From: Thalassospira sp. HJ
GTDB lineage: Bacteria; Pseudomonadota; Alphaproteobacteria; Rhodospirillales; Thalassospiraceae
NCBI RefSeq assembly: GCF_000948415.1
Contig: NZ_JYII01000006.1
Location: 186,001 to 250,000 of the forward strand
Reading direction: 5' to 3'
DNA length: 64,000 nt
Below the pieces are notes generated by a model. The model had not been told where the DNA came from and searched no databases. It saw only the letters and a list, made by a program, of their open reading frames with translations. A program made the translations under genes and the position numbers. Shown piece by piece: positions 17,276 to 25,692 of this stretch. Numbering within the stretch: the first letter of the stretch is position 1; every line of letters begins with the position of its first letter.

Positions 17276-19283
17276 TGTTCAAACCTGCAGCCATCTCAGC
17301 AGCCTTCTTCTTCCGCTTGGCCTCCCTAATCCAGGCCAAGGCCTCAGCCATCCGCTTTTCCATTGGGTTTTGCGAAGCCAAATCCGGTTCACGACCATGC
17401 TCTGCGTGAAACTTTTTGATACGTGGATAGAGGACTTCTGCTTCCTCCTTAGACATTGCTATTTTCTTTGCAGTAATAGTTTGATGGATTCGACTTAGAA
17501 CCGCAGCGTCTACAGATTTGGACATGACCTCATAGGCCAATTGGAACGGATTGATGCTATCAATCAAATCAATATCGAGGTCATCAAGATTGATAAATTT
17601 CTCTGCTAGCCGCACGAAACCAAGGTCTTTCTTTGCCTTGGCTTCCTCATCATCAATTTCATCATTGGTGTTCGTGAAAACGGCATTGGCAACGACATGT
17701 TGACGGATTTCTTCAATCTCTTCCTCCGTCAAATCTTTGTATTTCTGCTCAATCACCTTTGGAATGAACACCTGATTGACAACTTCCGGGGCAATTTCAT
17801 CGGGATTCATCGCAGCCCGAAGAACGTCTTCATTCTGGAAAATTGCTGCTGTAAGGTCCGCAATATCACTTTCAATGATTTGCTTCACCTTGTCACTGCT
17901 TGGCTCCTTAAAGCCTTTAATCGCAATTTCCGGCCCATCACCAGTTGTCGAAACATCAACATCGGGCTTGGAACCATCAATTTCATCATCGCCTTTATGG
18001 GTCTTGAACTTGAAATTCGGCGCAAGCACCTGCTCCATCAACAAGGATGCTGCAATCGCCTTCAGCATATTGTTAACAGCATCAGTCACCCTGTCCTGGG
18101 TCGCATCAGGCTCGGCTATCAAATTGGTAAATTGTGCATGTTCTTTACCAGGGGCATCACGGGTGGTTCGCCCGATAATCTGAATTACTTCAGTCAGCGA
18201 CCCTTTATAGCCAATGGTCAGAGCATGTTCGCACCATATCCAGTCAAAACCTTCCTTTGCCATCCCCAAGGCAATAATAACGTCAAGGTCTTCACGCTTT
18301 TCAATTGTCCGAAGGCCTTCAATAACCTGCTCTCGCCCATCCTCCGTAACTAGGTCAGCAACTTTGATAACAACCCCATCCTTGGTCTGAACGCTGTAGA
18401 ACCCGGTCAAAGGGTCTTGGCTCAGGATTTTTCCCAGATGGTCAATGATACTGTCTGTTTCAAAGTATTTATCCCCCAATGCGGCTGCACCACCAACATG
18501 AGGAATATGCACTATGGTTTTCTTGTCCGGGTCCAGAATTTCATTAATCGCGTCGATATATCGGCCTCGATAAAAATGATAGCCTATTCCAAGCGTTTTA
18601 AGGTGCTTGTAGCCGTTCAACTGCTCATAATACGTATAGGAAACCCGATTGAACTTTTCTTCGTCCTCTGGCCTTAAAACAGGCGTAGCATCGCCCCGGA
18701 AATAAGAACCTGTCATTGCAACCAGATGAGCATTATCTGCCTGAATAAGCAATCTTACCAGTTCGCCCAGCTTACTGGTCGCATCTGCTGACACATGATG
18801 AAACTCATCAATTGCCAGCAAGCAATCATCAAAAGCACCAATACCTTTTGTTGCTATGATTTCTTCAAAGGCGAAACGCAGTGTCGAATGGGTGCACACT
18901 AGAATTTCATCATCTGACTCCATAAAACTCAGAAATGACTGAACTTTGCCCTTTGCACCGCCTGCCTTGCAAAGGTTCCATTCATCTTCAACTTGCCAAT
19001 CCCTAAAAAATCCATGCTCAGTCAGGTTGGTATTCTTGAACGAAGAACCAATGGAACGCTCGGGAACAGCTACAATAACTTTTCGAATGCCCTGATTTTC
19101 AAGCTTATCGAGACCGATAAACATCAATGCACGGGATTTGCCTGATGCAGGTGGGGCTTTCACGAGAAGATACTGGGAATGCCTGTTTTGAAAAACTCTG
19201 GCCTGCATTGCCCTCATGCCCATCTTATTAGAGGCTTGGCTTTCTCCAGACCTGGCATAATTCACTCTGACGAAATCCTGCAT
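17268..19283 (-). CDS. SF2 DEAD/DEAH-like helicase (restriction-type)
   Basis: 671 residues; second gene of the operon. Motif I is PPASGKS (residues 44-50), motif II DEFH (159-162, a DEAH variant), motif III TGS (191-193), and motif VI QIIGRTTR (368-375). These define a superfamily-2 ATPase like the translocase subunits of type I and III restriction enzymes. No nuclease motif was seen in it. The C-terminal ~270 residues are helical and charged and may bind the partners. Its ATG follows the methyltransferase stop with no gap (TAGATG), which implies tightly coupled synthesis. Confidence 0.85.
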   Translation of the reverse strand: MQDFVRVNYARSGESQASNKMGMRAMQARVFQNRHSQYLLVKAPPASGKSRALMFIGLDKLENQGIRKVIVAVPERSIGSSFKNTNLTEHGFFRDWQVEDEWNLCKAGGAKGKVQSFLSFMESDDEILVCTHSTLRFAFEEIIATKGIGAFDDCLLAIDEFHHVSADATSKLGELVRLLIQADNAHLVAMTGSYFRGDATPVLRPEDEEKFNRVSYTYYEQLNGYKHLKTLGIGYHFYRGRYIDAINEILDPDKKTIVHIPHVGGAAALGDKYFETDSIIDHLGKILSQDPLTGFYSVQTKDGVVIKVADLVTEDGREQVIEGLRTIEKREDLDVIIALGMAKEGFDWIWCEHALTIGYKGSLTEVIQIIGRTTRDAPGKEHAQFTNLIAEPDATQDRVTDAVNNMLKAIAASLLMEQVLAPNFKFKTHKGDDEIDGSKPDVDVSTTGDGPEIAIKGFKEPSSDKVKQIIESDIADLTAAIFQNEDVLRAAMNPDEIAPEVVNQVFIPKVIEQKYKDLTEEEIEEIRQHVVANAVFTNTNDEIDDEEAKAKKDLGFVRLAEKFINLDDLDIDLIDSINPFQLAYEVMSKSVDAAVLSRIHQTITAKKIAMSKEEAEVLYPRIKKFHAEHGREPDLASQNPMEKRMAEALAWIREAKRKKKAAEMAAGLNNA

Positions 19284-21941
19284 CTATCCAGCCTTTTTCC
19301 TGGTCATTTTCGCATACATCTTGAAAAGGTGCTCAAGGCGCTCCGTATCGTTTTTAAATGGCTCGTCCCGATACATAGCCTCAAAAACCTCATCGAGTTT
19401 TCGATGCACCTTCAGTAAGTCCTCAGGCATTTTCTTAGGGTCATACAAGCTTCTCAGGTTTTTTCCTGCATGAGCACCTCTCGCTTCGATAATTTCCCAA
19501 GCCAAGCCTTCAAGAGTCTCCTTTTCTCCTTCTGAGAGTTTGGGGAGAGGAAAGGTATTGTAAACTAGTGTATTCGAATACCTAGGGTCAGATTTAAGGC
19601 GTCCAGCAACTGCTAATGTCCAAACCATATGAATTTTCGAAGACAATACAGAGAAGATATATATTTCCGGGTCGTAAATCACTTGAAGTGCATCGGTTAA
19701 TATTGTCTCTGAAGACACTAACCCAATTGGAAGATAAAATCTGTTTTCCGATGTTGTTCTAGGAACAACAATCATCGAGTCTGTAGCCTCATGTATATAT
19801 CTGAAACGATACGGAATGTGGGCAAGTGACCGAGCAACCTCTCCACCATTCTCTCTATATTCCTTAACAGACAAGACTCTTCTTTTAATTGGTGGAATAA
19901 GTAATGCTTCCGCTAAATCATCTTTATTTAACCAAATAACGTATCTCGATATACCAGACATAAAGTCATTAGCAGATTGGACAGGGCGCAGGTATTTCTC
20001 GGATTCTGGATATTCAGAAACCAAATTATCCTTTTCGTCTGATTCTAGGATTAAAAATCCCCCGTCAATTGCCTGATTTCCCATAACCAATTCGGGTCTA
20101 TCAGGCGGAGCGGCACTAATTTTACCGACAAATATAGTGTCAGATGCTGTCAAGTAAGGGGATATATTACCCACCAATGATTTCTGACCGTCACAGTAAA
20201 GATATTTAGGTTGCGTAGATTTTCTTCTTATTCCAACAACCACACATTTAACAGAAGCATTTTTCTTAGCATTATTACTCCATTGGAAGGTTGTATGCGC
20301 AAAGTCGATTTCAACATCATGCTTAAATAATTCATACCAAAACAAAGATACTGACTGCCCTTGGCACACAGAATTCGTTGCCACGAACGCAGCTTTCCCA
20401 TCAGAAATCTGCAAATATTTGGCAGATTTTTCAAACCACGCACAAACATAATCCAGACTATTTACACCTGTGTATCCCTTCAAAACATGACGAATATCTT
20501 TCTTTTGGTCTGTTTTTTGCTCTCTCGCCCCCAAAAAAGGTGGATTACCTGCTATATAAGTTTCATGAATGTCAGATGGTGGGCAAATCTCTGCCCAATC
20601 AAGAAAGCATGCATTCCCATGAAAAACATTGCCACTTTCAGTCAAAGGAAGAGCAGGAGGAGCATCCCCAAAGATATCAGCAAATTTCCGATTCATTTGA
20701 TATTCAGCTATCCAGAGCGACAGCTTTGCTGTTTCAGAGGCAAAATCGGCAAATTCGATACCATAAAAGTTGGAAAGCTTAACCTCTGACCATTTCCAAC
20801 CCAGTTCACCGGTTAATTCTCTGAGGCGCTTGTAAATTCGCAATTCAAGCTTACGGAGTTCCCGATAGGCAATAATAAGGAAGTTGCCAGAGCCACAGGC
20901 GGGGTCAAATACTCGTATTTTTGCCAACCTTTGATGCAACTTATTCAGCTTGCCTACACTGTCCTGGCTGTCTGCAAATTGCTTTTCCAAATCCAGCAAA
21001 AACAAGGGCTGAAGCACCTTCATAATATTGGGGACAGAGGTGTAGTGCATCCCCAAGTCACCACGCATTCCAGGCTCAACAACCGCCTGAATCATGGAAC
21101 CAAATATATCTGGATTAATTTCCCGCCAGTTTAGGCGTGCTGCCTCAATCAGTAGGCGGCGAGACAGCCGTGTAAACTTTGGAATTTCAATACGGTCTTT
21201 GAACAATCCTCCGTTTACGTAGGGGAAGGCACATACAAAGCCCGGAAGATTTACTCTTTCTTTGTCAGACGTATCCATGACCGTGAAAATCTGGTCAAGA
21301 AAATGGCCTACGTCTCCACCATTAATATCAGTATATTCATTCAACGATTTGGAGAATAAATCCTGCTCAAAAATCCCCGTGTCTTCTGCGAACATGCAAA
21401 ACAGAACCCGGGTCAGAAACAGGTTTATCGTGTGAACGTGTCCTTCATCGTTCCAATCAGGATTATCGGCTAGTACAGCGTCATAGAACTTTGCCAGGCG
21501 GCCTGCGGCCCTGATATCCGCCAGAGCTTCTTCAACAGCTTCGTATCGCTCAATACCGGCAAGCGACAAGAAGAAGTCGAAACTCTCATTCAGCGCCGAA
21601 AAATCACCATGTTGATAAATTTCTCTACTCCGGTCATAGGCAGAGAATTTCACCCCATCGGTCACCAAAAGATACTGTGGCTTATGGGTCTTGGTCAGAC
21701 CTTCATCCATCATGGCATCGAGCGCTTGTTCTACATCACCTTCTTTACAGGGCTTGCAGTACAGCTTCTTGGGCCACAGGAGCTCCCCCTGCCCCGCAGC
21801 CTTATTCATGGTTCCTTTGAGCTTCGTGACAGTTGCTTTTGGGACCTTAAAACACTCGATGAACTGAAATGGGAACCCTGCCTTATCAAATTCGTGTTCT
21901 GCGATGGTAGCCAGAGCCATTTCAATTTCAGCAATATTCAT
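19284..21941 (-). CDS. MmeI-like adenine-specific DNA methyltransferase without an obvious nuclease
   Basis: 885 residues with the start chosen at 21941. An in-frame start at 22091 would add 50 residues of unlikely composition, and neither start has a good ribosome site. SAM motif I is DPACGSGNF (about residues 346-354) and catalytic motif IV is NPPF (466-469), giving an N6-adenine enzyme. The helical block LFLTRVLFCMFAEDTGIF and the MRGDLGMHYTSVPNIMKVLQPLFL segment are those of MmeI/type IIL proteins. The N-terminal D-ExK nuclease of MmeI is not evident. The C-terminal part (about residues 600-820) is the probable target-recognition region. First gene of the operon. Confidence 0.85.
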   Translation of the reverse strand: MNIAEIEMALATIAEHEFDKAGFPFQFIECFKVPKATVTKLKGTMNKAAGQGELLWPKKLYCKPCKEGDVEQALDAMMDEGLTKTHKPQYLLVTDGVKFSAYDRSREIYQHGDFSALNESFDFFLSLAGIERYEAVEEALADIRAAGRLAKFYDAVLADNPDWNDEGHVHTINLFLTRVLFCMFAEDTGIFEQDLFSKSLNEYTDINGGDVGHFLDQIFTVMDTSDKERVNLPGFVCAFPYVNGGLFKDRIEIPKFTRLSRRLLIEAARLNWREINPDIFGSMIQAVVEPGMRGDLGMHYTSVPNIMKVLQPLFLLDLEKQFADSQDSVGKLNKLHQRLAKIRVFDPACGSGNFLIIAYRELRKLELRIYKRLRELTGELGWKWSEVKLSNFYGIEFADFASETAKLSLWIAEYQMNRKFADIFGDAPPALPLTESGNVFHGNACFLDWAEICPPSDIHETYIAGNPPFLGAREQKTDQKKDIRHVLKGYTGVNSLDYVCAWFEKSAKYLQISDGKAAFVATNSVCQGQSVSLFWYELFKHDVEIDFAHTTFQWSNNAKKNASVKCVVVGIRRKSTQPKYLYCDGQKSLVGNISPYLTASDTIFVGKISAAPPDRPELVMGNQAIDGGFLILESDEKDNLVSEYPESEKYLRPVQSANDFMSGISRYVIWLNKDDLAEALLIPPIKRRVLSVKEYRENGGEVARSLAHIPYRFRYIHEATDSMIVVPRTTSENRFYLPIGLVSSETILTDALQVIYDPEIYIFSVLSSKIHMVWTLAVAGRLKSDPRYSNTLVYNTFPLPKLSEGEKETLEGLAWEIIEARGAHAGKNLRSLYDPKKMPEDLLKVHRKLDEVFEAMYRDEPFKNDTERLEHLFKMYAKMTRKKAG

Positions 21942-22525
21942 TCTTCTTTGGTCCTTGGTGAGCTTGATGCTTCTTAAAGAATAAGGTGTCACAGAACTAA
22001 GGGTATTGGAGAGCTTCAATCTTCCCCAGATAATAGTATGACCTTGAAACGGTCTGCTCTCTCTATTCGAAAGATAAGATGACAGCATCATAACGTAGAC
22101 AGTCTTTGCAACCTAAAAGATACCGGTTATCCGTTATCTCACTCTGTTTTGCTGACATGCCCCGTTGCAGGACTAACACCCCTACCCTGAAGAGGAGGCC
22201 GGAACCTCCCTTTCAAAAACCCAATTAGACAAACAATGGTTACCTAATTATATTTCCTAAAACATTTTCTAAAACATTTACCACAACATTGGAATCATCA
22301 TTATTTTATATCAGGATTCAAATCAAACAATTAAAAACAACAAATCATATCTTGATATTTATTACGTAACCACCGGAGGTTATTCTCCTCCTATGCTTCG
22401 CATATTTATTAGTTACAGGCCATATTTGACACCACAAACATAACATGTGATAAAATAAATACGCTGAAAACATTCAAAACCAACACATACAGAACAATTA
22501 AATATCATAAACAAATCAAAACGGT
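21942..22525. other. AT-rich non-coding gap upstream of the methyltransferase operon
   Basis: About 430-580 bp depending on the methyltransferase start. It must hold the promoter of the R-M-like operon. Two stem-loops with the same arms, GGAGG...CCTCC, occur at 22194-22209 and 22375-22391. A 9-bp palindrome AGACAGTCT is at 22097-22105. No gene was recognised here. Confidence 0.5.
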
Positions 22526-23818
22526 TTATAATAATTTATCGATATTTCTAATAACGGTGCTTTTTGATACGCCTGATTCCGCTGCAATAGCATCCACAGT
22601 AGCGTCTCCACCATTTGCAATAATTCTGCCAACAGCCGCCCTTATAAGCTCAATGTTATTTGTTTTCCTTCTTTTCAGATTTTTTCTTTCGTATTTTGTT
22701 CTGGTATCAATCAAAACATTTAAATTAAGCCCATTCATTTCAGAGCTTTCGACCTTAAGTTTATCTATCAGAGTATCCTTCTTGTAGGTGTAAACCGGCG
22801 TAATTAACCTACCCCTGAACTCGACTTTTTCGCCTCTTCTATGACGAGACACTCGGTCAAGAAGACTGGACAGATAGTGTTGAAACTCATCATCAACATA
22901 ACTGCAAGAAAGCCACTGTTTAGCCCAAGTGAGTATTTCTTGCTTAACGTCAGCCGCCTTGTCGTCAGCAAGGGCTGTAGCTATCTGACAGGCCCCGGTA
23001 AAACCATAGAGGTCTCTGTATCTCTCGGGAACCGTAGCCCCTCCAAAACGGGCTTTAATCAAGCTTTCAATATCGCACAAAACCTTCCACGCGAAGTCTT
23101 GTCGTGTGAAATTCCCGGCAGAAATAACTCGTCTTTTGGCCTTTTCACTCTTGTAGGAAACAACCTTACAACGCTTCGACTCTGAAGAAGCCTCATATGG
23201 CTCAAAAACCTCGTCACAAAACATTTCAAAATCATGGAATTCAGAAGTTTGATGAAGAATTCTGACTGCAGCGCCGGTCTTCGTATTGATACTTCCAACG
23301 ACACGAAGAACCCTGGACACATCAAATGCCGCTGGGTCCGCACCGAATTGTGAAAATTTTTTAATTAATGCCTTATTGAGGGCCTCCAGCTTTCTGCCAG
23401 CCTGTTTCTGAATATAGCTAGAAAATGCCCATTTCAAATATATCCCCCTCCCGGAATCGATAATGCTCGTAGGAAAAGGAATAGCTTCATCACGGATAAA
23501 ATCGATAATCTGCCCAACCACTTGGTCCTTGGATAACCCCAAAAGCATCGGAACATTATAATAATCAATATCCACCCAAGCGTGATTGAAATACTTCAGA
23601 TTTATCTTCTTCCTGCTTTTCCCGTCAAATACACTTTGAGTGATATAGAAATCATTCAAATTCTGCTTGTTCTCATATATGAAAGGCATCTGTTTCATAT
23701 GGTAAAATTTTTGAAACATTCCCTTTTGTGTTTTTTGCAGGGTTGCAAACATACCACCTTCTGGATACTTAAAGTCCTCTATTTGCAACACATTTTCTGA
23801 TTTTAATAACGCGACCAT
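22526..23818 (-). CDS. Primase-like replication protein (AEP superfamily)
   Basis: 430 residues. The N-terminal half resembles archaeo-eukaryotic primases of plasmids and integrative elements. WVDIDYY (81-87) fits the hhhDhD metal motif, DSGRGIYLKW (121-130) the second motif, and FDVSRVLRVVGSINTKTG (155-172) the third. The C-terminus (about 390-430) is a winged-helix-like segment, DAIAAESGVSKSTVIRNIDKLL, probably for origin binding. It would support replication of the excised circle. It is divergent from a small gene at 23898 across an AT-rich, nearly palindromic gap. Confidence 0.72.
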   Translation of the reverse strand: MVALLKSENVLQIEDFKYPEGGMFATLQKTQKGMFQKFYHMKQMPFIYENKQNLNDFYITQSVFDGKSRKKINLKYFNHAWVDIDYYNVPMLLGLSKDQVVGQIIDFIRDEAIPFPTSIIDSGRGIYLKWAFSSYIQKQAGRKLEALNKALIKKFSQFGADPAAFDVSRVLRVVGSINTKTGAAVRILHQTSEFHDFEMFCDEVFEPYEASSESKRCKVVSYKSEKAKRRVISAGNFTRQDFAWKVLCDIESLIKARFGGATVPERYRDLYGFTGACQIATALADDKAADVKQEILTWAKQWLSCSYVDDEFQHYLSSLLDRVSRHRRGEKVEFRGRLITPVYTYKKDTLIDKLKVESSEMNGLNLNVLIDTRTKYERKNLKRRKTNNIELIRAAVGRIIANGGDATVDAIAAESGVSKSTVIRNIDKLL

Positions 23819-23897
23819 TTAAAGCTCCTTTTTATTATTGATTTAATCATATATTAAATTATAATAAAAATCAATTAATAAAAAAGGATAAAATAAT

Positions 23898-24113
23898 ATG
23901 GATATATTTTCAAAAAAGAGAATTAAAAGATTTGAACATGAGGTTGAGCTTCTAGTTCTTTCCTTAAGGAGCACAACCAACAAATTCGAAATGAAGTTTT
24001 ATGATGGAAGCTGGAAGCAAACTGACGAGGATACATACACTGATTTACACGAGACACTGGACAGCATGACGACCGATATCAAGAAGCTGGCAGAGGCACT
24101 GGACAAGCTGTAA
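23898..24113 (+). CDS. Small hypothetical protein
   Basis: 71 residues, not recognised. It is mostly helical and acidic towards the end (DLHETLDSMTTDIKKLAEALDKL), which could be a short coiled coil. AAGGA about 9 bases before the ATG supports translation. It is divergent from the primase gene, so the two share an AT-rich regulatory gap (23819-23897) with imperfect inverted arms around 23831-23845 and 23865-23882. Confidence 0.5.
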   Translation: MDIFSKKRIKRFEHEVELLVLSLRSTTNKFEMKFYDGSWKQTDEDTYTDLHETLDSMTTDIKKLAEALDKL

Positions 24114-24229
24114 CCCTTCGATAGGTTCAATTTATCCCAATTTCTCGGCTTGAACCATTCTATCCAAAGAAGTTTGACAGCAATGCATTTCTAAATTTAC
24201 TATTTATATCAATTATTTGATTGATATGT

Positions 24230-24979
24230 ATGAGTTCACGTGCAACGGCAGAGCAAATGTCACTGATACAAAAAACTTACGAAGGCTTTATCGGCCTCAC
24301 AGAACAATCAACAAAATTTTCCTTCTGCCTGGCGCTCTCCAGCTTGGCTCTTTTTAGCGACCTGACTTTGGCAATAACCGGCAAAGGAAACTTGGCCGCT
24401 CTGCGACTGGATGATTTTGGAACATCCCTAAATATTGGCTATATAATTTTATTTATAATCGGATACTCGATTTTTATGTCGTGTTTTGTCAGCGTGACAA
24501 AGGTGATAGTTGATTGGTTTGCCATTTCGATTTTCATGATTTTTAAAATACCACTCATTCTACATGACCGCCCATCAAAATATTCCTATGTCAACGAAGA
24601 TGAGCTTCTGGATTATGCTCAGAAAACTCAAGACAGCATAGCTTTTCAGATTCTAGAAAAGGAAAAGGAAACACACGAAAACGAACATTCCAACATGCAG
24701 AAGGCATCATACTTATCATTTTCGTGCTTAATCTTGATTTTTCTACACTTGATAATCCCAGAACAGCAGAGCTCCCTGAAAATCTCTTTTTGGAATAGCT
24801 TTTCTCTCGCTGATGAGCAGCACTCCTATATCAGCATTATAATCTCACAATTATTTCTCCTGGGAAGCCTAGCGTTAACCGTGCCCTGGATATTCAGTCT
24901 ATTTTACTCACAGAGAACGCTCTGGATTAAATATCCAGCAGCAGCAAAATCTAATGAGAAATCCAACATTGAACTGTGA
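24230..24979 (+). CDS. Four-helix membrane protein of unknown function
   Basis: 249 residues, not recognised. Four hydrophobic segments are visible: about residues 28-45, 62-100, 160-180 and 207-230. A charged cytosolic stretch (residues about 110-155) lies between the second and third. An in-frame TTG at 24221 would add three residues; the ATG at 24230 is preferred but has no clear ribosome site. It lies among accessory genes of the element and could be cargo such as a defence effector, but no motif supports that. Confidence 0.6.
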   Translation: MSSRATAEQMSLIQKTYEGFIGLTEQSTKFSFCLALSSLALFSDLTLAITGKGNLAALRLDDFGTSLNIGYIILFIIGYSIFMSCFVSVTKVIVDWFAISIFMIFKIPLILHDRPSKYSYVNEDELLDYAQKTQDSIAFQILEKEKETHENEHSNMQKASYLSFSCLILIFLHLIIPEQQSSLKISFWNSFSLADEQHSYISIIISQLFLLGSLALTVPWIFSLFYSQRTLWIKYPAAAKSNEKSNIEL

Positions 24980-25037
24980 GAAATGATAATATAAAACAAT
25001 AAATCTTAGCGTATATTAGTTATTTTTGGAGAAAATC

Positions 25038-25445
25038 ATGACTAAAGTTGATATTTCAAAACTCAGCTACCAGGAACTCAAAGATTTAATGGAACAAGCT
25101 GAGAACGAAGTCGAAAATCGTAAGGAACAAGCGATTAAAGACCTTCGTGGAGAATTTGACCAGAAACTCCATGATGCCGGTTTCTCAATTCGTGAACTCT
25201 ATCCTGAGATTTTCAAATTCTCTGGCACGACTTCGGTATCTAGCCCCAAAGCCAAACAGTCGATAACCCCCAAATATCGCAATCCAGATAACCATGATGA
25301 AACCTGGACTGGTCGTGGTCGCGTTATCGCTTGGGTGCTACGTGTAGCAGAGGAAAAGGGTGTATCTGTTGAAGATATCAAGAACGACCCTGAGTACCTG
25401 AATCCTGAGCATCCGAACTATGATGCCCATAAGGCAGAACATTAA
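25038..25445 (+). CDS. H-NS-like nucleoid-associated protein
   Basis: 135 residues. An N-terminal coiled-coil oligomerisation region (about 10-45) is followed by a linker and the C-terminal AT-rich-DNA-binding domain, with PKYRNPDNHDETWTGRGRVIAWVL (about 76-99) matching the H-NS family TWTGRGR core. The ATG at 25038 is chosen because GGAG sits 7 bp before it; the frame opens at a TTG 12 bp upstream. H-NS relatives carried on AT-rich elements often dampen expression of the element's own genes or of host genes. Confidence 0.85.
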   Translation: MTKVDISKLSYQELKDLMEQAENEVENRKEQAIKDLRGEFDQKLHDAGFSIRELYPEIFKFSGTTSVSSPKAKQSITPKYRNPDNHDETWTGRGRVIAWVLRVAEEKGVSVEDIKNDPEYLNPEHPNYDAHKAEH

Positions 25446-25530
25446 TCGCTCAACATAATGATCCAGATAACAATCGCCGTAACTTATTGGTTTTGAATAT
25501 CTTTGCTCATTGGGAAAACTCATTTTCTTA

Positions 25531-25563
25531 TTGACAACACCGTCAAAATAGATAGTCTATACT
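25531..25563 (+). promoter_or_regulatory. Promoter-like sequence for a short leader transcript
   Basis: TTGACA at 25531-25536 with TAGTCT (25553-25558, spacing 16) or TATACT (25558-25563, spacing 21) as the -10. TTGAC and GTCAA form an inverted pair around 25531-25546. It lies just upstream of a strong ribosome site and a 9-codon frame. Confidence 0.4.
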
Positions 25564-25590
25564 ACGTATTTCTACGGGAAGGAGATAAGC

Positions 25591-25620
25591 ATGAAACGAC
25601 ATATCGTTGGTGTTATCTAA
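25591..25620 (+). CDS. Nine-codon leader peptide candidate
   Basis: AAGGAG lies six bases before ATG, and the frame reads MKRHIVGVI then TAA. A perfect terminator hairpin starts 16 bp later. The strength of the ribosome site on such a short frame, with the terminator before the next gene, suggests a leader peptide or the remains of a small RNA gene. No homologue was recognised. Confidence 0.35.
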   Translation: MKRHIVGVI

Positions 25621-25635
25621 CATACACCCAAGACG

Positions 25636-25665
25636 AAAAGGCCCGTTCGCGGGCCTTTTCTATTT
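25636..25665 (+). terminator. Strong rho-independent terminator or attenuator
   Basis: A 10-bp perfect stem AAAAGGCCCG / CGGGCCTTTT closed by a TTCG tetraloop, followed by a T-rich tail. It lies 27 bp before the start of the next membrane-protein gene. Confidence 0.88.
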
Positions 25666-25692
25666 TGAACAATTGGTTGCGGGGGCAGGGAA

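Noticed and set aside
16046-22091. BREX or DISARM defence locus
   Set aside because: There is a methyltransferase and a helicase, but no PglZ, BrxC, BrxL, DUF1998 (DrmB) or PLD (DrmC) protein next to them.
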